From: Chitinophagaceae bacterium
Lineage (GTDB): Bacteria > Bacteroidota > Bacteroidia > Chitinophagales > Chitinophagaceae
Direction of reading: 5' to 3'
DNA length: 64,000 bases
Assembly (NCBI GenBank): GCA_016722465.1
Contig: JADKJC010000002.1
Coordinates: 1,130,501-1,194,500 of the forward strand
Made by a program: the position numbers and the translations under genes. Below, one piece after another: positions 55,695-64,000 of the stretch (its first letter is position 1; each line of letters opens with the position of its first letter). Below the pieces are notes generated by a model that saw only the letters and a program-made list of their open reading frames with translations, did not search any database and was not told the DNA's origin.

Positions 55695-56786
55695 ATGTTA
55701 AAAACCCTTACACTTATCCCTCTTATTTTTACCCTCAGTACTTACACTTACGCACAACTGATTGATTTAACAGACAGGCAGCAGCGGATAGAATTTGAGC
55801 CGGCTTCCAAAAACACTCCCGCCGTAATAAGGGCAGCAAAGATCAGTACAGAAAAAATTTACAGCTATTACCAAAACAAAGCCGGCGCTACCGATTCATC
55901 GTTGCAGGCGGTGATTGAATATGATACCGATGGCTATATAGCCGTCAGCAAAGAAATGGTAAAGAAAAACCGGGTTGAAAAAACATACAGCTATTTCTTT
56001 AACAGCAATGGTTTGCTTATAAAAAAAAGGATCCGTTCTTCTGTAAAACAAAATAGCAATATTCATTATACAGAGATTGACTACAATGAAGCTGGCCTGG
56101 AGACCTTCAAATATGATTATGACAATGATTCCATCAACATGATCGTATTCAAAAAGGAATACAATGACAGGAACCAATGCGTCTGTTTAAAAACATTGGA
56201 TACAGACGGAAGTTTTAAAGTAGCTAAAGAATATACTTATAATAAGGACGGAAGCATGGCAACAATCAAATGGTTCTTTTATTACCAGCCGCCGGGTCCG
56301 CCAGCTGAAACCATCTTTATTAAAACTGAAAGAAATGGTAATTCCGAAAAACTGTATTTAGAAGACAACCAGCTTGCTCAATACGAGTATGACAGCATCG
56401 GCAGGTGTATTGTTGAACACAGGGAAAATTATCATAGTTCTTCAACCTCTGCTGATGACAACAGGTTAACAGTAAGCAGTAATCAATACGGCAGTCCATT
56501 CTATATTGCAGAAGAGTATTGGATACCGGCAGGTTTGCAAACAGGGAATTCATTAACAGTTATTCTATCGGGCAACAACCCCGAGCTACTGAATCCACAA
56601 CCCTTATCTTCATTTAACAGAGCCCAAACATTCTCACTATCCAGACCGCTTACCTACACGAGGTATTATCATGTCAGATCTGGTAAAGAACACTTTTATA
56701 ATGACAACGGCACCATCAATGAAACAGCCTTTTTTTCCGAAGGAGATTGTATTGCTATAAGCAAACATTTTTATCAAACAAAATAG
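55695..56786 (+). CDS. Secreted protein of unknown function with YD-type repeats
   Basis: 363 residues. Signal peptide (LSTYTYAQ). A body of beta-hairpin repeats with YSYFFNSNGLLIKKR, YNEAGLETFKYDYDND, KEYTYNKDGSMATIKW and AQYEYDSIGRCIVEH, resembling the Tyr-Asp (YD/RHS-like) repeats of exported antibacterial or surface proteins, but short and without a toxin tip. Function unknown. Confidence 0.65.
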   Translation: MLKTLTLIPLIFTLSTYTYAQLIDLTDRQQRIEFEPASKNTPAVIRAAKISTEKIYSYYQNKAGATDSSLQAVIEYDTDGYIAVSKEMVKKNRVEKTYSYFFNSNGLLIKKRIRSSVKQNSNIHYTEIDYNEAGLETFKYDYDNDSINMIVFKKEYNDRNQCVCLKTLDTDGSFKVAKEYTYNKDGSMATIKWFFYYQPPGPPAETIFIKTERNGNSEKLYLEDNQLAQYEYDSIGRCIVEHRENYHSSSTSADDNRLTVSSNQYGSPFYIAEEYWIPAGLQTGNSLTVILSGNNPELLNPQPLSSFNRAQTFSLSRPLTYTRYYHVRSGKEHFYNDNGTINETAFFSEGDCIAISKHFYQTK

Positions 56787-56804
56787 GCGGGCGGCTGTTT
56801 CACC

Positions 56805-57320
56805 CTACACATCTTTCAGCAGTTGCTGGTAGATCGCCATATTCTCATCATCAAAGCAAACAAATAATACATCTTCAGGCAGGGTATTTATTTTCAAAAA
56901 TGCAGTGGCCGTTGCAACTGCAATGGCAGCAGCCTTATCTTTTGGGAAATGAAAAACACCCGTACTGATATTGGGAAAAGCAATGGTGTGTACGTTATTT
57001 TCTGCAGCAAGGGATAAACTATTATGATAAGCGTTGACCAATAATGCCTCTTCGTTTTTATGGCCGCCATTCCAAACAGGCCCCACGGTATGTATCACGT
57101 ATGTTGCAGGAAGATTACCCGCTGTAGTGATCACGGCTTCTCCTGTTTTACAGCCGCCCTGCCTGGCAACAATTTTCCTGCAGGCTTCCAGTATCGCCGG
57201 TCCGCCCGCCCTGTGTATCGCTCCGTCCACACCACCACCGCCCAGCAAGGAACTGTTGGCCGCATTCACAATGGCATCCACTGCAACTTTGGTGATATCT
57301 CCTTTTATTAGTTTGATCAT
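56805..57320 (-). CDS. ymdB: Macrodomain O-acetyl-ADP-ribose deacetylase
   Basis: 171 residues. The macrodomain pattern [32 protein letters not shown] and [14 protein letters not shown] is that of the YmdB/MacroD group, which removes ADP-ribose or O-acetyl groups. Overlaps the YjbR gene by four bases (ATGA), so they are co-translated. Terminates close to the end of the YD-repeat gene. Confidence 0.85.
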   Translation of the reverse strand: MIKLIKGDITKVAVDAIVNAANSSLLGGGGVDGAIHRAGGPAILEACRKIVARQGGCKTGEAVITTAGNLPATYVIHTVGPVWNGGHKNEEALLVNAYHNSLSLAAENNVHTIAFPNISTGVFHFPKDKAAAIAVATATAFLKINTLPEDVLFVCFDDENMAIYQQLLKDV

Positions 57321-57658
57321 AACTGTTGATATTTTCCTGCCAACCCTTTCGGCGCCACATTACAATAGGAAACAGTAAGAATATCTTTCAGCATCGCAGT
57401 TGTTATTTTTTTTAATTCCACGATCGTCCAGCCCTGCCTGCCCCAGCCGCCTGGTACAGGATATATAATTGCTTTGTCAAACGCACAAAAAACAGATTGA
57501 TCTGTTGCAGATAATTTCACGACTGCTTTCCCGGTCTTTTCATCCAGCGTGGCAAATATTTTCTTCCTCACCCTGAAAGATGTTTTCTCAAAATGGGGTT
57601 GCTCCAAAGCTTCGTCAAATGCAAGACACAGCTTGCGGAAGTTGGCAATGCTTACCAT
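57317..57658 (-). CDS. MmcQ/YjbR family DNA-binding protein
   Basis: 113 residues from ATG 57658. Pattern [32 protein letters not shown], then [12 protein letters not shown], and WTIVELKKI, of the YjbR/CyaY-like fold. First gene of the pair with the macrodomain protein. The longer open frame upstream is not a likely start. Confidence 0.8.
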   Translation of the reverse strand: MVSIANFRKLCLAFDEALEQPHFEKTSFRVRKKIFATLDEKTGKAVVKLSATDQSVFCAFDKAIIYPVPGGWGRQGWTIVELKKITTAMLKDILTVSYCNVAPKGLAGKYQQL

Positions 57659-57827
57659 AATTATGTTGAATGATTTTGCAGTAATGAAATTATTAAACAA
57701 TTCAAAGAATGTTACATTTTATTTTACTCAGCGCACATCTTTATAAGATTGGTATCATGCTTGAAATTTTATTGCGGCAGCAATAAAAGCTGCGTGGGAT
57801 TGCAATACTTATCGATAACTTTATTTA

Positions 57828-58790
57828 ATGAAGAAAAGGCTAACAGGCTGGTGGCGGATCACCCGGCAAACGTTTATTGATTTTGCCGATGTGGGTGTGC
57901 CCAGGATGAGTGCAGCACTTTCTTATTATACCTTATTTTCACTGGCACCCATTTTACTGATCGTGATAACAGTGGGTGATGTTTTTTATGGCAGGGAAGC
58001 CATCGAGGGAACCCTGTTCGGGCAGATACAGAGTTTTATTGGTGCTGATGCAGCCCACCAGGTGCAGGAGATTATCCGCAATGCTGCCAGTTCAAATAAT
58101 ACCAGGTTTGCATCGGTGGTGAGCATCATCGCTTTGGTGTTTTCGGCAACCGGTGTATTTACCGAGATACAGAGTTCCATCAACGCCATCTGGCAATTAA
58201 AAGCAAAGCCACAAAAAGGCTGGCTAAAATTTCTGTTCAACAGGATGCTGAGTCTTTCGATGGTATTGGGATTGGGATTTATTTTACTGGTATCCCTTTT
58301 TGTAAATACCATGCTTGAAATTTTATTAAAAAGATTGCTCACCATCCTGCCCGGCGATTCGGTTTGGCTTACCTACAGTGTGAATATGCTGATTACGTTT
58401 ATCGTAATCTCCTTTTTATTTGGTGTTATTTTCAAGTTGCTGCCGGATGCAAAGATCCACTGGAAGGATGTGCGGCGGGGCGCTTTTGTTACTGCTATTT
58501 TATTTATGCTGGCCAGGTTTGGTATCAGTTACTATTTAGGCAAAAGCAATCCCGGTGGAGCTTATGGCACAGCCGGTTCGGTGGTCATCATCTTACTTTG
58601 GGTTTATTTTTCTGCCATGATACTTTATCTCGGCGCCTGTTTTACAAAAGTATATGCACAGCACAGCGGCAGGGAGATATTCCCCAACCAGTACGCCGTA
58701 TTTGTAAAACACATTGAAGTGGAAAATAAAGAAGGCCTGCAGGAACAGCCGGAAACGATCGTGGTGGTGAAGAAAGATGAAGCGATTTAG
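57828..58790 (+). CDS. YihY/virulence factor BrkB family membrane protein
   Basis: 320 residues with six hydrophobic helices. Start ADVGVPRMSAALSYYTLFSL and WQLKAKPQKGW with later GGAYGTAGSVVIILLWVYFS are typical of the YihY (UPF0761) family. Function in the inner membrane is debated (transport or RNase-like). The C-terminal tail is polar. Confidence 0.85.
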   Translation: MKKRLTGWWRITRQTFIDFADVGVPRMSAALSYYTLFSLAPILLIVITVGDVFYGREAIEGTLFGQIQSFIGADAAHQVQEIIRNAASSNNTRFASVVSIIALVFSATGVFTEIQSSINAIWQLKAKPQKGWLKFLFNRMLSLSMVLGLGFILLVSLFVNTMLEILLKRLLTILPGDSVWLTYSVNMLITFIVISFLFGVIFKLLPDAKIHWKDVRRGAFVTAILFMLARFGISYYLGKSNPGGAYGTAGSVVIILLWVYFSAMILYLGACFTKVYAQHSGREIFPNQYAVFVKHIEVENKEGLQEQPETIVVVKKDEAI

Positions 58791-58985
58791 ATAAAACTAT
58801 TGTTGAATTTTTTGTAAAAAAATAATCTGAAAATTAGGTAGTATTGGACAAGCCGGAATGAAATTTTTGCATTTACAAAACTGCTGGCTAAAAATATTAT
58901 CGATTGAATAGCTGCTTACTTATTTTATCACGGATAAAGTAATCTTCTTCCCAAAAAAAACAAAACATCATCCTTCATTTTTTGT

Positions 58986-58993
58986 TACCTTTG
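58986..58993 (+). promoter_or_regulatory. Bacteroidota-type -7 promoter element upstream of carB
   Basis: TACCTTTG matches TAnnTTTG and lies 60 bases before the carB ATG. No clear -33 TTTG is visible. It is in a 262-base gap (58791-59052) that otherwise holds only A/T-rich sequence. Confidence 0.5.
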
Positions 58994-59052
58994 GCCGCTT
59001 CGGAAAAAGATTTAATCCCGTGGCACATTTTCAATCACCGTTTTGAAACAAT

Positions 59053-61896
59053 ATGCCAAAAAATAACTCCATCCAGTCGGTACTCATCATCGGCAGCGGC
59101 CCCATCATCATCGGACAAGCATGTGAATTTGATTATTCCGGCACACAGGCCGCCAGAAGCATCCGTGAAGAAGGTATCAAGGTAATTCTTATCAACAGCA
59201 ACCCTGCCACCATTATGACCGATCCCATGATGGCTGATAAAGTGTATTTATTACCACTGACTGTAGAAAGCATTGAACATATCTTAGAAGAAAATAAAAT
59301 TGATGCCGTACTCCCCACCATGGGCGGACAAACAGCCCTCAATCTCTGCAAAGAAGCGGACGAAATGGGTATATGGGAAAAATATGGCGTAGCGCTCATT
59401 GGTGTGGACATCAAAGCCATTGACAAAGCAGAGGACAGGGAAAAGTTCCGCCAGTGGATGATTGAAATGAAGATACCAGTTTGTCCCGCCAGGATTGCCA
59501 ACTCTTTTCTGGAAGGAAAAGAATTTGCACAGGAGATCGGTTTCCCATTGGTACTGCGTCCATCCTTTACACTGGGTGGCACCGGCGGCAGCATCGTATT
59601 TAAAAAGGAAGAACTGGATGAAGCACTCAACCAGGCATTGACAGCGAGTCCGATGCATGAAGTGCTGGTGGAAAAAGCCGTGCTGGGCTGGAAGGAATAT
59701 GAACTGGAATTATTAAGAGACAATGCAGATAATGTTGCCATCATTTGTACCGTAGAAAATTTTGACCCGATGGGGGTACATACCGGAGACAGTATTACAG
59801 TTGCTCCGGCTATGACGCTGAGCGACACTGCTTTTCAACTGATGCGTAACACCGCCATCAGCATGATGCGTAACCTCGGCAATTTTGCCGGCGGTTGCAA
59901 TGTACAGTTTGCCATGAAGCCCGAAACAGAAGAGATCATTGTAGTGGAGATCAACCCAAGAGTGAGCCGCTCTTCTGCACTGGCATCTAAAGCTACCGGC
60001 TACCCCATTGCAAAAATTGCTGCCAAGCTGGCCATTGGTTATAACCTGGATGAATTAAAAAACCAGATCACCCAAAGTACTTCTGCTTACTTTGAACCTG
60101 CACTGGATTATGTGATCGTTAAAATTCCCCGGTGGAATTTTGATAAATTTAAAGGTGCCAATGATACACTCGGCTTTCAGATGAAGAGCGTAGGCGAAGT
60201 GATGGCCATCGGCAGAAGCTTTGCCGAAGCTGTACAGAAAGCCTGTCAGAGCCTGGAGAATGAAGCTGTTGGTTTGGGTTATTATGGCCAGAGCCTGATG
60301 AGGGCGGATGACCTGATCGAATATATTAAGATACCGAAGTGGGACAGGATCTTCCGCATTAAAGATGCGCTGATGGCGGGTGCCAGTGTAAAACGCATTT
60401 GCGAAAGCACGGGCATCGACAGGTGGTTCATTTACCAGATACAAAAAATATGCAACTGTGAAAAAGAGATTTCAAAATACGACCTTAAAACATTGCCGGA
60501 TGATTTATTGACCGAAGCAAAAAGCCTTGGTTTCAGCGATGAGCAGATCATTCGGATAATGAAGGAAGAGGATGCAGAAATATTATATGATAGAAGAAAG
60601 GCCATGGGGCTTACCAGGGTTTTTAAAATGGTAGATACCTGTGCTGCCGAGTTTGAAGCAAAGACACCTTATTTCTATTCCACTTTTGAAGCAAAAACAA
60701 GCGGCCCGGCACAATTACTTTCCAACGAATCAAAAGTTTCAGGTAAAAAGAAAATTGTGGTGTTGGGTAGTGGGCCTAACAGGATTGGCCAGGGTATTGA
60801 GTTTGATTACTGTTGTGTGCATGGTTTGCTGGCGATAAAAGAAGCAGGCTATGAAGCCATCATGGTAAACTGTAATCCTGAAACAGTCTCCACTGATTTT
60901 GATATTGCCGATAAATTATATTTTGAACCGGTATTCTGGGAACATTTGTGGGAGATTGTGGAGCATGAGAAACCAGAAGGAGTAATTGTACAGCTCGGAG
61001 GGCAAACAGCCCTTAAGCTGGCGAAAAGATTGCATGCAAAAGGCATTAAGATCATCGGTACATCTTTCGATAATATGGATATCGCCGAGGACCGGGGACG
61101 CTTTAGCGATATGTTGAAAGAACTGGGCATTCCTTATCCAAACTATGGCACTGCCTACAATACCGACGAAGCCATTGAAGTGGCTAAGAAGGTTGGTTAC
61201 CCCGTTTTAATAAGGCCGAGTTATGTATTGGGCGGACAAAGAATGCGAATTGTAATTAATGATGAAGACCTGGAGAAAGGCGTATTGAGTTTGATCAAAC
61301 ATTTACCCGGCAATAAAATATTAATTGATCATTTCCTCGACCGTTGCCAGGAAGCAGAGATCGATGCCATTTTTGATGGCGATGATTTTCATGTGATGGG
61401 CGTGATGGAACACATTGAACCAGCGGGTATCCATAGTGGCGACAGCAATGCAGTGTTACCCCAATTCAATTTGTCGCCGCTGATTGTGCATACCATGGAA
61501 GAGTATGCAGAAAAAATCGGAAGGGCTTTACAGATCAAAGGATTGATCAATATCCAGTTTGCCATTAAAGATGGCAATGTGTTTGTGATAGAAGCTAACC
61601 CAAGGGCATCCAGAACAACACCATTCATTGCAAAAGCATACCAGATTCCTTACCTGAATATTGCTACCAAAATAATGATGGGTGTAAACAAACTCAAGGA
61701 CTTTACTTTTGAAAAGAAGCTAACCGGCTTTGCCATTAAAGAGCCTGTTTTCTCCTTCAATAAATTTCCCGGCGTGAATAAAGAGTTGGGGCCGGAGATG
61801 AAGAGCACCGGCGAAGCGATCCGTTTTATCAAAGACCTGAGAGACCCTTATTTCAGGCAGTTGTACAAGGAAAGAAGTATGCATTTGAGTAAGTAA
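59053..61896 (+). CDS. carB: Carbamoyl-phosphate synthase large subunit
   Basis: Makes carbamoyl phosphate from bicarbonate, ammonia (from CarA) and ATP for arginine and pyrimidine synthesis, cytosolic. 947 residues: two homologous ATP-grasp halves, the first with SGPIIIGQACEFDYSG, RPSFTLGGTGG and VEINPRVSRSSALASKATGYP, and the second with GSGPNRIGQGIEFDYC, RPSYVLGGQ, and IEANPRASRTTPFIAKAYQIP. It stops right after RDPYFRQLYKERSMH, so the MGS-like allosteric domain (about 120 residues of the 1070 in Escherichia coli) is absent: no UMP/ornithine control expected. A carA gene is not in the window. Confidence 0.93.
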   Translation: MPKNNSIQSVLIIGSGPIIIGQACEFDYSGTQAARSIREEGIKVILINSNPATIMTDPMMADKVYLLPLTVESIEHILEENKIDAVLPTMGGQTALNLCKEADEMGIWEKYGVALIGVDIKAIDKAEDREKFRQWMIEMKIPVCPARIANSFLEGKEFAQEIGFPLVLRPSFTLGGTGGSIVFKKEELDEALNQALTASPMHEVLVEKAVLGWKEYELELLRDNADNVAIICTVENFDPMGVHTGDSITVAPAMTLSDTAFQLMRNTAISMMRNLGNFAGGCNVQFAMKPETEEIIVVEINPRVSRSSALASKATGYPIAKIAAKLAIGYNLDELKNQITQSTSAYFEPALDYVIVKIPRWNFDKFKGANDTLGFQMKSVGEVMAIGRSFAEAVQKACQSLENEAVGLGYYGQSLMRADDLIEYIKIPKWDRIFRIKDALMAGASVKRICESTGIDRWFIYQIQKICNCEKEISKYDLKTLPDDLLTEAKSLGFSDEQIIRIMKEEDAEILYDRRKAMGLTRVFKMVDTCAAEFEAKTPYFYSTFEAKTSGPAQLLSNESKVSGKKKIVVLGSGPNRIGQGIEFDYCCVHGLLAIKEAGYEAIMVNCNPETVSTDFDIADKLYFEPVFWEHLWEIVEHEKPEGVIVQLGGQTALKLAKRLHAKGIKIIGTSFDNMDIAEDRGRFSDMLKELGIPYPNYGTAYNTDEAIEVAKKVGYPVLIRPSYVLGGQRMRIVINDEDLEKGVLSLIKHLPGNKILIDHFLDRCQEAEIDAIFDGDDFHVMGVMEHIEPAGIHSGDSNAVLPQFNLSPLIVHTMEEYAEKIGRALQIKGLINIQFAIKDGNVFVIEANPRASRTTPFIAKAYQIPYLNIATKIMMGVNKLKDFTFEKKLTGFAIKEPVFSFNKFPGVNKELGPEMKSTGEAIRFIKDLRDPYFRQLYKERSMHLSK

Positions 61897-62019
61897 GATT
61901 ATACTGGTATACAAATAGTTTAAGACACAACGTTAAATACCATCCATGCGAAGCTATATTTCGCCGGCATTTTTATTTAAATAAACCTCACCTAAACAGG
62001 TGCTACTGCATCTGAAGTT

Positions 62020-63555
62020 TTATTCAACCATTAATGCTTTTGAAAGTGAGACTTCCGGAGATTCTATTTTTAACCAGTATAACCCTTTGGAAAGAGCAGA
62101 AACATCAACTGAAAGCTGACGCTGGTTAATAGCTTTTATATTTAATTTTAAAACACCCAGAGAATTATACACTAACAGGTTGCATTTTTGTAAACTGATA
62201 TTTTCCGGAATTATTACAGTGATTTTATCACGTGCCGGGTTGGGGTGAACTGTAAACTGAAGATAAGTATTCAGATCTACTCTAATAGTTGGGCTATATT
62301 GAATTTCGCCATTTAAACAAAATTCCTTTAGCCTGTATAAGATATTGCTCCCGGGATTTTTAATATCATAATCCTGGTAATTGTAATTTTTTGAAGATGC
62401 AGAATGGTGAAAAGCAGCTATTGTTTTGAATTGACCTGCAGCGTTGTCAAATTTCTGCAGTTCGAATTTTTGAGTTTCTGTGCCAAAAATATCCTGCCAG
62501 CTAATTTTTACAGATTGTCCAACCTCATAAGCTTTAAAATTATAATCATTTGCAGCTAAAACTGTAAAATCACCATAATACAAGCCGCCGCTTCCTGTCT
62601 GAAATGAGTAATATTCAGTACCTGCTAACAAACCTGTTCCATAACGATCTATACTTTTTACACTTGCCCATGCTGGCAGGTTAGGGTTTGAAAAAGCTAA
62701 ATCATTTCCTCTCCCGGTTCCTTTGTATATACCTCCATAAAATGTACCAGTCCAAAACTGATTGTTGATGGAAAAGATCGAATAAGATGATAAATAGTTG
62801 GTTTCTGCACAGGATGTAAAAACCATACTGTCTCCAATGCTTTTGAAAGTATTAGACCATGCACCACTTACGGCAACATAAATAATGCTGTCGCTGGCAG
62901 CCATATCTTCTATAGTCAGAGTACCGATCCCCTGCCCCATAGCTATACTATCAGCCCCTATCCAGTTAGCAGCCCCTTGTTCTGTTCTGTATACATTATT
63001 ACTGTAAGATGCAAGTATCGAATTGCGGTACTTCAGAATACGGTTTGGGGAAACACCTAAAGGTAGATTCTGGCTGAAAGGTTGCCAGTTTGTAGCCTGT
63101 GTACGCAGTTTACGAAATACACCATTATTTGTTCCAATATAAAGAAAGGTATCAATAACAGTTATTGAATTCACCGATGGATAAATTCCGAAATTAGCAG
63201 GTAGTCCTTGGTTTATACTCTCACAAGAGTCATTTTCATTAACGAAATAAACACCATTAGCAGTGCCGAGATAAAAAGTCCCTTCCGGACTAATTGCTAC
63301 CTTATTTACCTTAACGGTTCCCAGACCTTTGGTTATATTAGTCCAAGGATTGGGATCATAAATATTAGGCTTAGAAAATAAGCCCATAAAATTTGTATTC
63401 TGGTATGCAACCACAAATAAGAATCCGTTTGTTTGATTTACTGCAATTGAATTAATAGAAAAAGAATCCAACCCATTAACCCTAACCCATTGCCCACTAA
63501 CAACTGTGTTAAAAAAAATTAGAAAGATAAAAGGTGCAACTATTCTACTAAACAT
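62020..63555 (-). CDS. T9SS-exported beta-propeller protein
   Basis: 511 residues. Signal peptide (about 20, ends VVSGQ). Residues 20-330 are propeller-like repeats (NIYDPNPWTNITKGLG, GTNNGVFRKLRTQATNWQPF). Then a fibronectin-like domain (VKISWQDIFGTETQKFELQK) and a C-terminal sorting domain from about residue 430: FTVHPNPARDKITVIIP, NLLVYNSLGVLKLNI and GLYWLKIESPEVSLSKALMVE. Exported by T9SS and anchored to the surface or released. Confidence 0.8.
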   Translation of the reverse strand: MFSRIVAPFIFLIFFNTVVSGQWVRVNGLDSFSINSIAVNQTNGFLFVVAYQNTNFMGLFSKPNIYDPNPWTNITKGLGTVKVNKVAISPEGTFYLGTANGVYFVNENDSCESINQGLPANFGIYPSVNSITVIDTFLYIGTNNGVFRKLRTQATNWQPFSQNLPLGVSPNRILKYRNSILASYSNNVYRTEQGAANWIGADSIAMGQGIGTLTIEDMAASDSIIYVAVSGAWSNTFKSIGDSMVFTSCAETNYLSSYSIFSINNQFWTGTFYGGIYKGTGRGNDLAFSNPNLPAWASVKSIDRYGTGLLAGTEYYSFQTGSGGLYYGDFTVLAANDYNFKAYEVGQSVKISWQDIFGTETQKFELQKFDNAAGQFKTIAAFHHSASSKNYNYQDYDIKNPGSNILYRLKEFCLNGEIQYSPTIRVDLNTYLQFTVHPNPARDKITVIIPENISLQKCNLLVYNSLGVLKLNIKAINQRQLSVDVSALSKGLYWLKIESPEVSLSKALMVE

Positions 63556-63733
63556 ATATAAGGATTAAAAAAAGTAGTGAATATTATATTTTAAAGATAT
63601 CAAAGATTTCAGACTTCTCAATAATAAATGAGGACAAATAAACCACTGTTCTCATTGATAGAATTTTATGCTGTTGCCATAACATATTATTTTTCACATG
63701 ATGGTTTTTAAACAATATTCATTATCTTAACGT

Positions 63734-64000
63734 ATGTCAAAACCCTTAGACATACCAATTTGGAAAACAGCTCCTGTTCTCCGGCTGCTGCTGCCGCTTA
63801 CAGCCGGTATCATCCTGCAATGGTATTTACAGGTACCAATTTTATTTTCTTTCACTGGCATTATTTGTTTTAGCGCTGCATTTATTGTTTTCTCTTTTCT
63901 GCCCATAGCTGAAAAATTTAAGCTGCATTTTTTACAGGGCATACTGCTGCAATTGATATTGATCGCTTTTGGTATGCTGGTTACCTGGAACAAAGATGTA
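63734..64000 (+). CDS. ComEC/Rec2 family protein, N-terminal part (3' end outside window)
   Basis: 89 codons open to the right edge: MSKPLDIPIWKTAPVLRLLL, then PLTAGIILQWYLQVP, and further hydrophobic helices (IICFSAAFIVFSFL, LLQLILIAFGMLV). This run of membrane helices is the usual N-terminal start of Bacteroidota ComEC/Rec2 proteins, the DNA-uptake channel, but only this part is visible. A 178-base gap upstream has no other gene. Confidence 0.65.
   Translation, partial: MSKPLDIPIWKTAPVLRLLLPLTAGIILQWYLQVPILFSFTGIICFSAAFIVFSFLPIAEKFKLHFLQGILLQLILIAFGMLVTWNKDV

Noticed and set aside
63727..63993. Minus-strand 88-codon frame at the right edge
   Set aside because: The opposite strand reads a hydrophobic ComEC-like N-terminus open to the edge, which fits better.

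Overview
The window looks like chromosomal DNA of a Bacteroidota bacterium, most likely order Chitinophagales. Evidence: a GldH gliding lipoprotein, several type IX secretion (T9SS) C-terminal sorting domains, BatD, LpxD, a 947-residue CarB without the regulatory C-terminal domain, many small lipoproteins, starts without clear Shine-Dalgarno sites, and one good TAnnTTTG promoter element. Genus assignment is not possible from the sequence alone.

Layout. 0-19 kb is mostly housekeeping: the end of a 3-hydroxyacyl-CoA dehydrogenase, an NAD-dependent epimerase, lpxD, a large-subunit pseudouridine synthase, YicC, GldH, a sensor kinase fused in frame to its response regulator, BatD, an SDR, a YjjG-type phosphatase, a phospholipid cluster (psd, cdsA, CPBP protease), dusB and small membrane or secreted proteins. 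19.3-29.2 kb is an AT-richer accessory island. On the plus strand it carries Vsr, a small XRE regulator, a C5-cytosine methyltransferase and a large nuclease-like protein. Converging on these from the minus strand are four packed genes: a 77-residue protein, a GHKL (Hsp90/MutL/MORC-type) ATPase, a protein of unknown family and a DUF6339-like protein. A zeta-toxin-like pair and another XRE regulator follow. 29-47 kb is a region of secreted and surface proteins (metzincin protease, large T9SS-style proteins, DUF1566 protein, lipoproteins, S41 protease) mixed with gene fragments, palindromes and dispersed repeats. 47-64 kb is again orderly: tRNA-Val(GAC), thiol peroxidase, M23 and M13 peptidases, macrodomain protein, YihY, carB, a T9SS propeller protein and the start of a ComEC-like gene.

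The dominant feature of the middle of the window is single-base indels in short homopolymers that break open frames whose protein continues unchanged in the next frame. I count roughly thirty between 19.3 and 44.3 kb, two before that and none after. I joined such frames into single genes, and overlapping start/stop codons between neighbours support the joins. Most are probably sequence errors, but recent decay of the accessory region cannot be excluded.

The most interesting biology is the convergent pair of cassettes at 19.3-27.5 kb: a Vsr/controller/methyltransferase/nuclease restriction-modification unit facing a GHKL-ATPase operon, which I read as a candidate composite defence locus.
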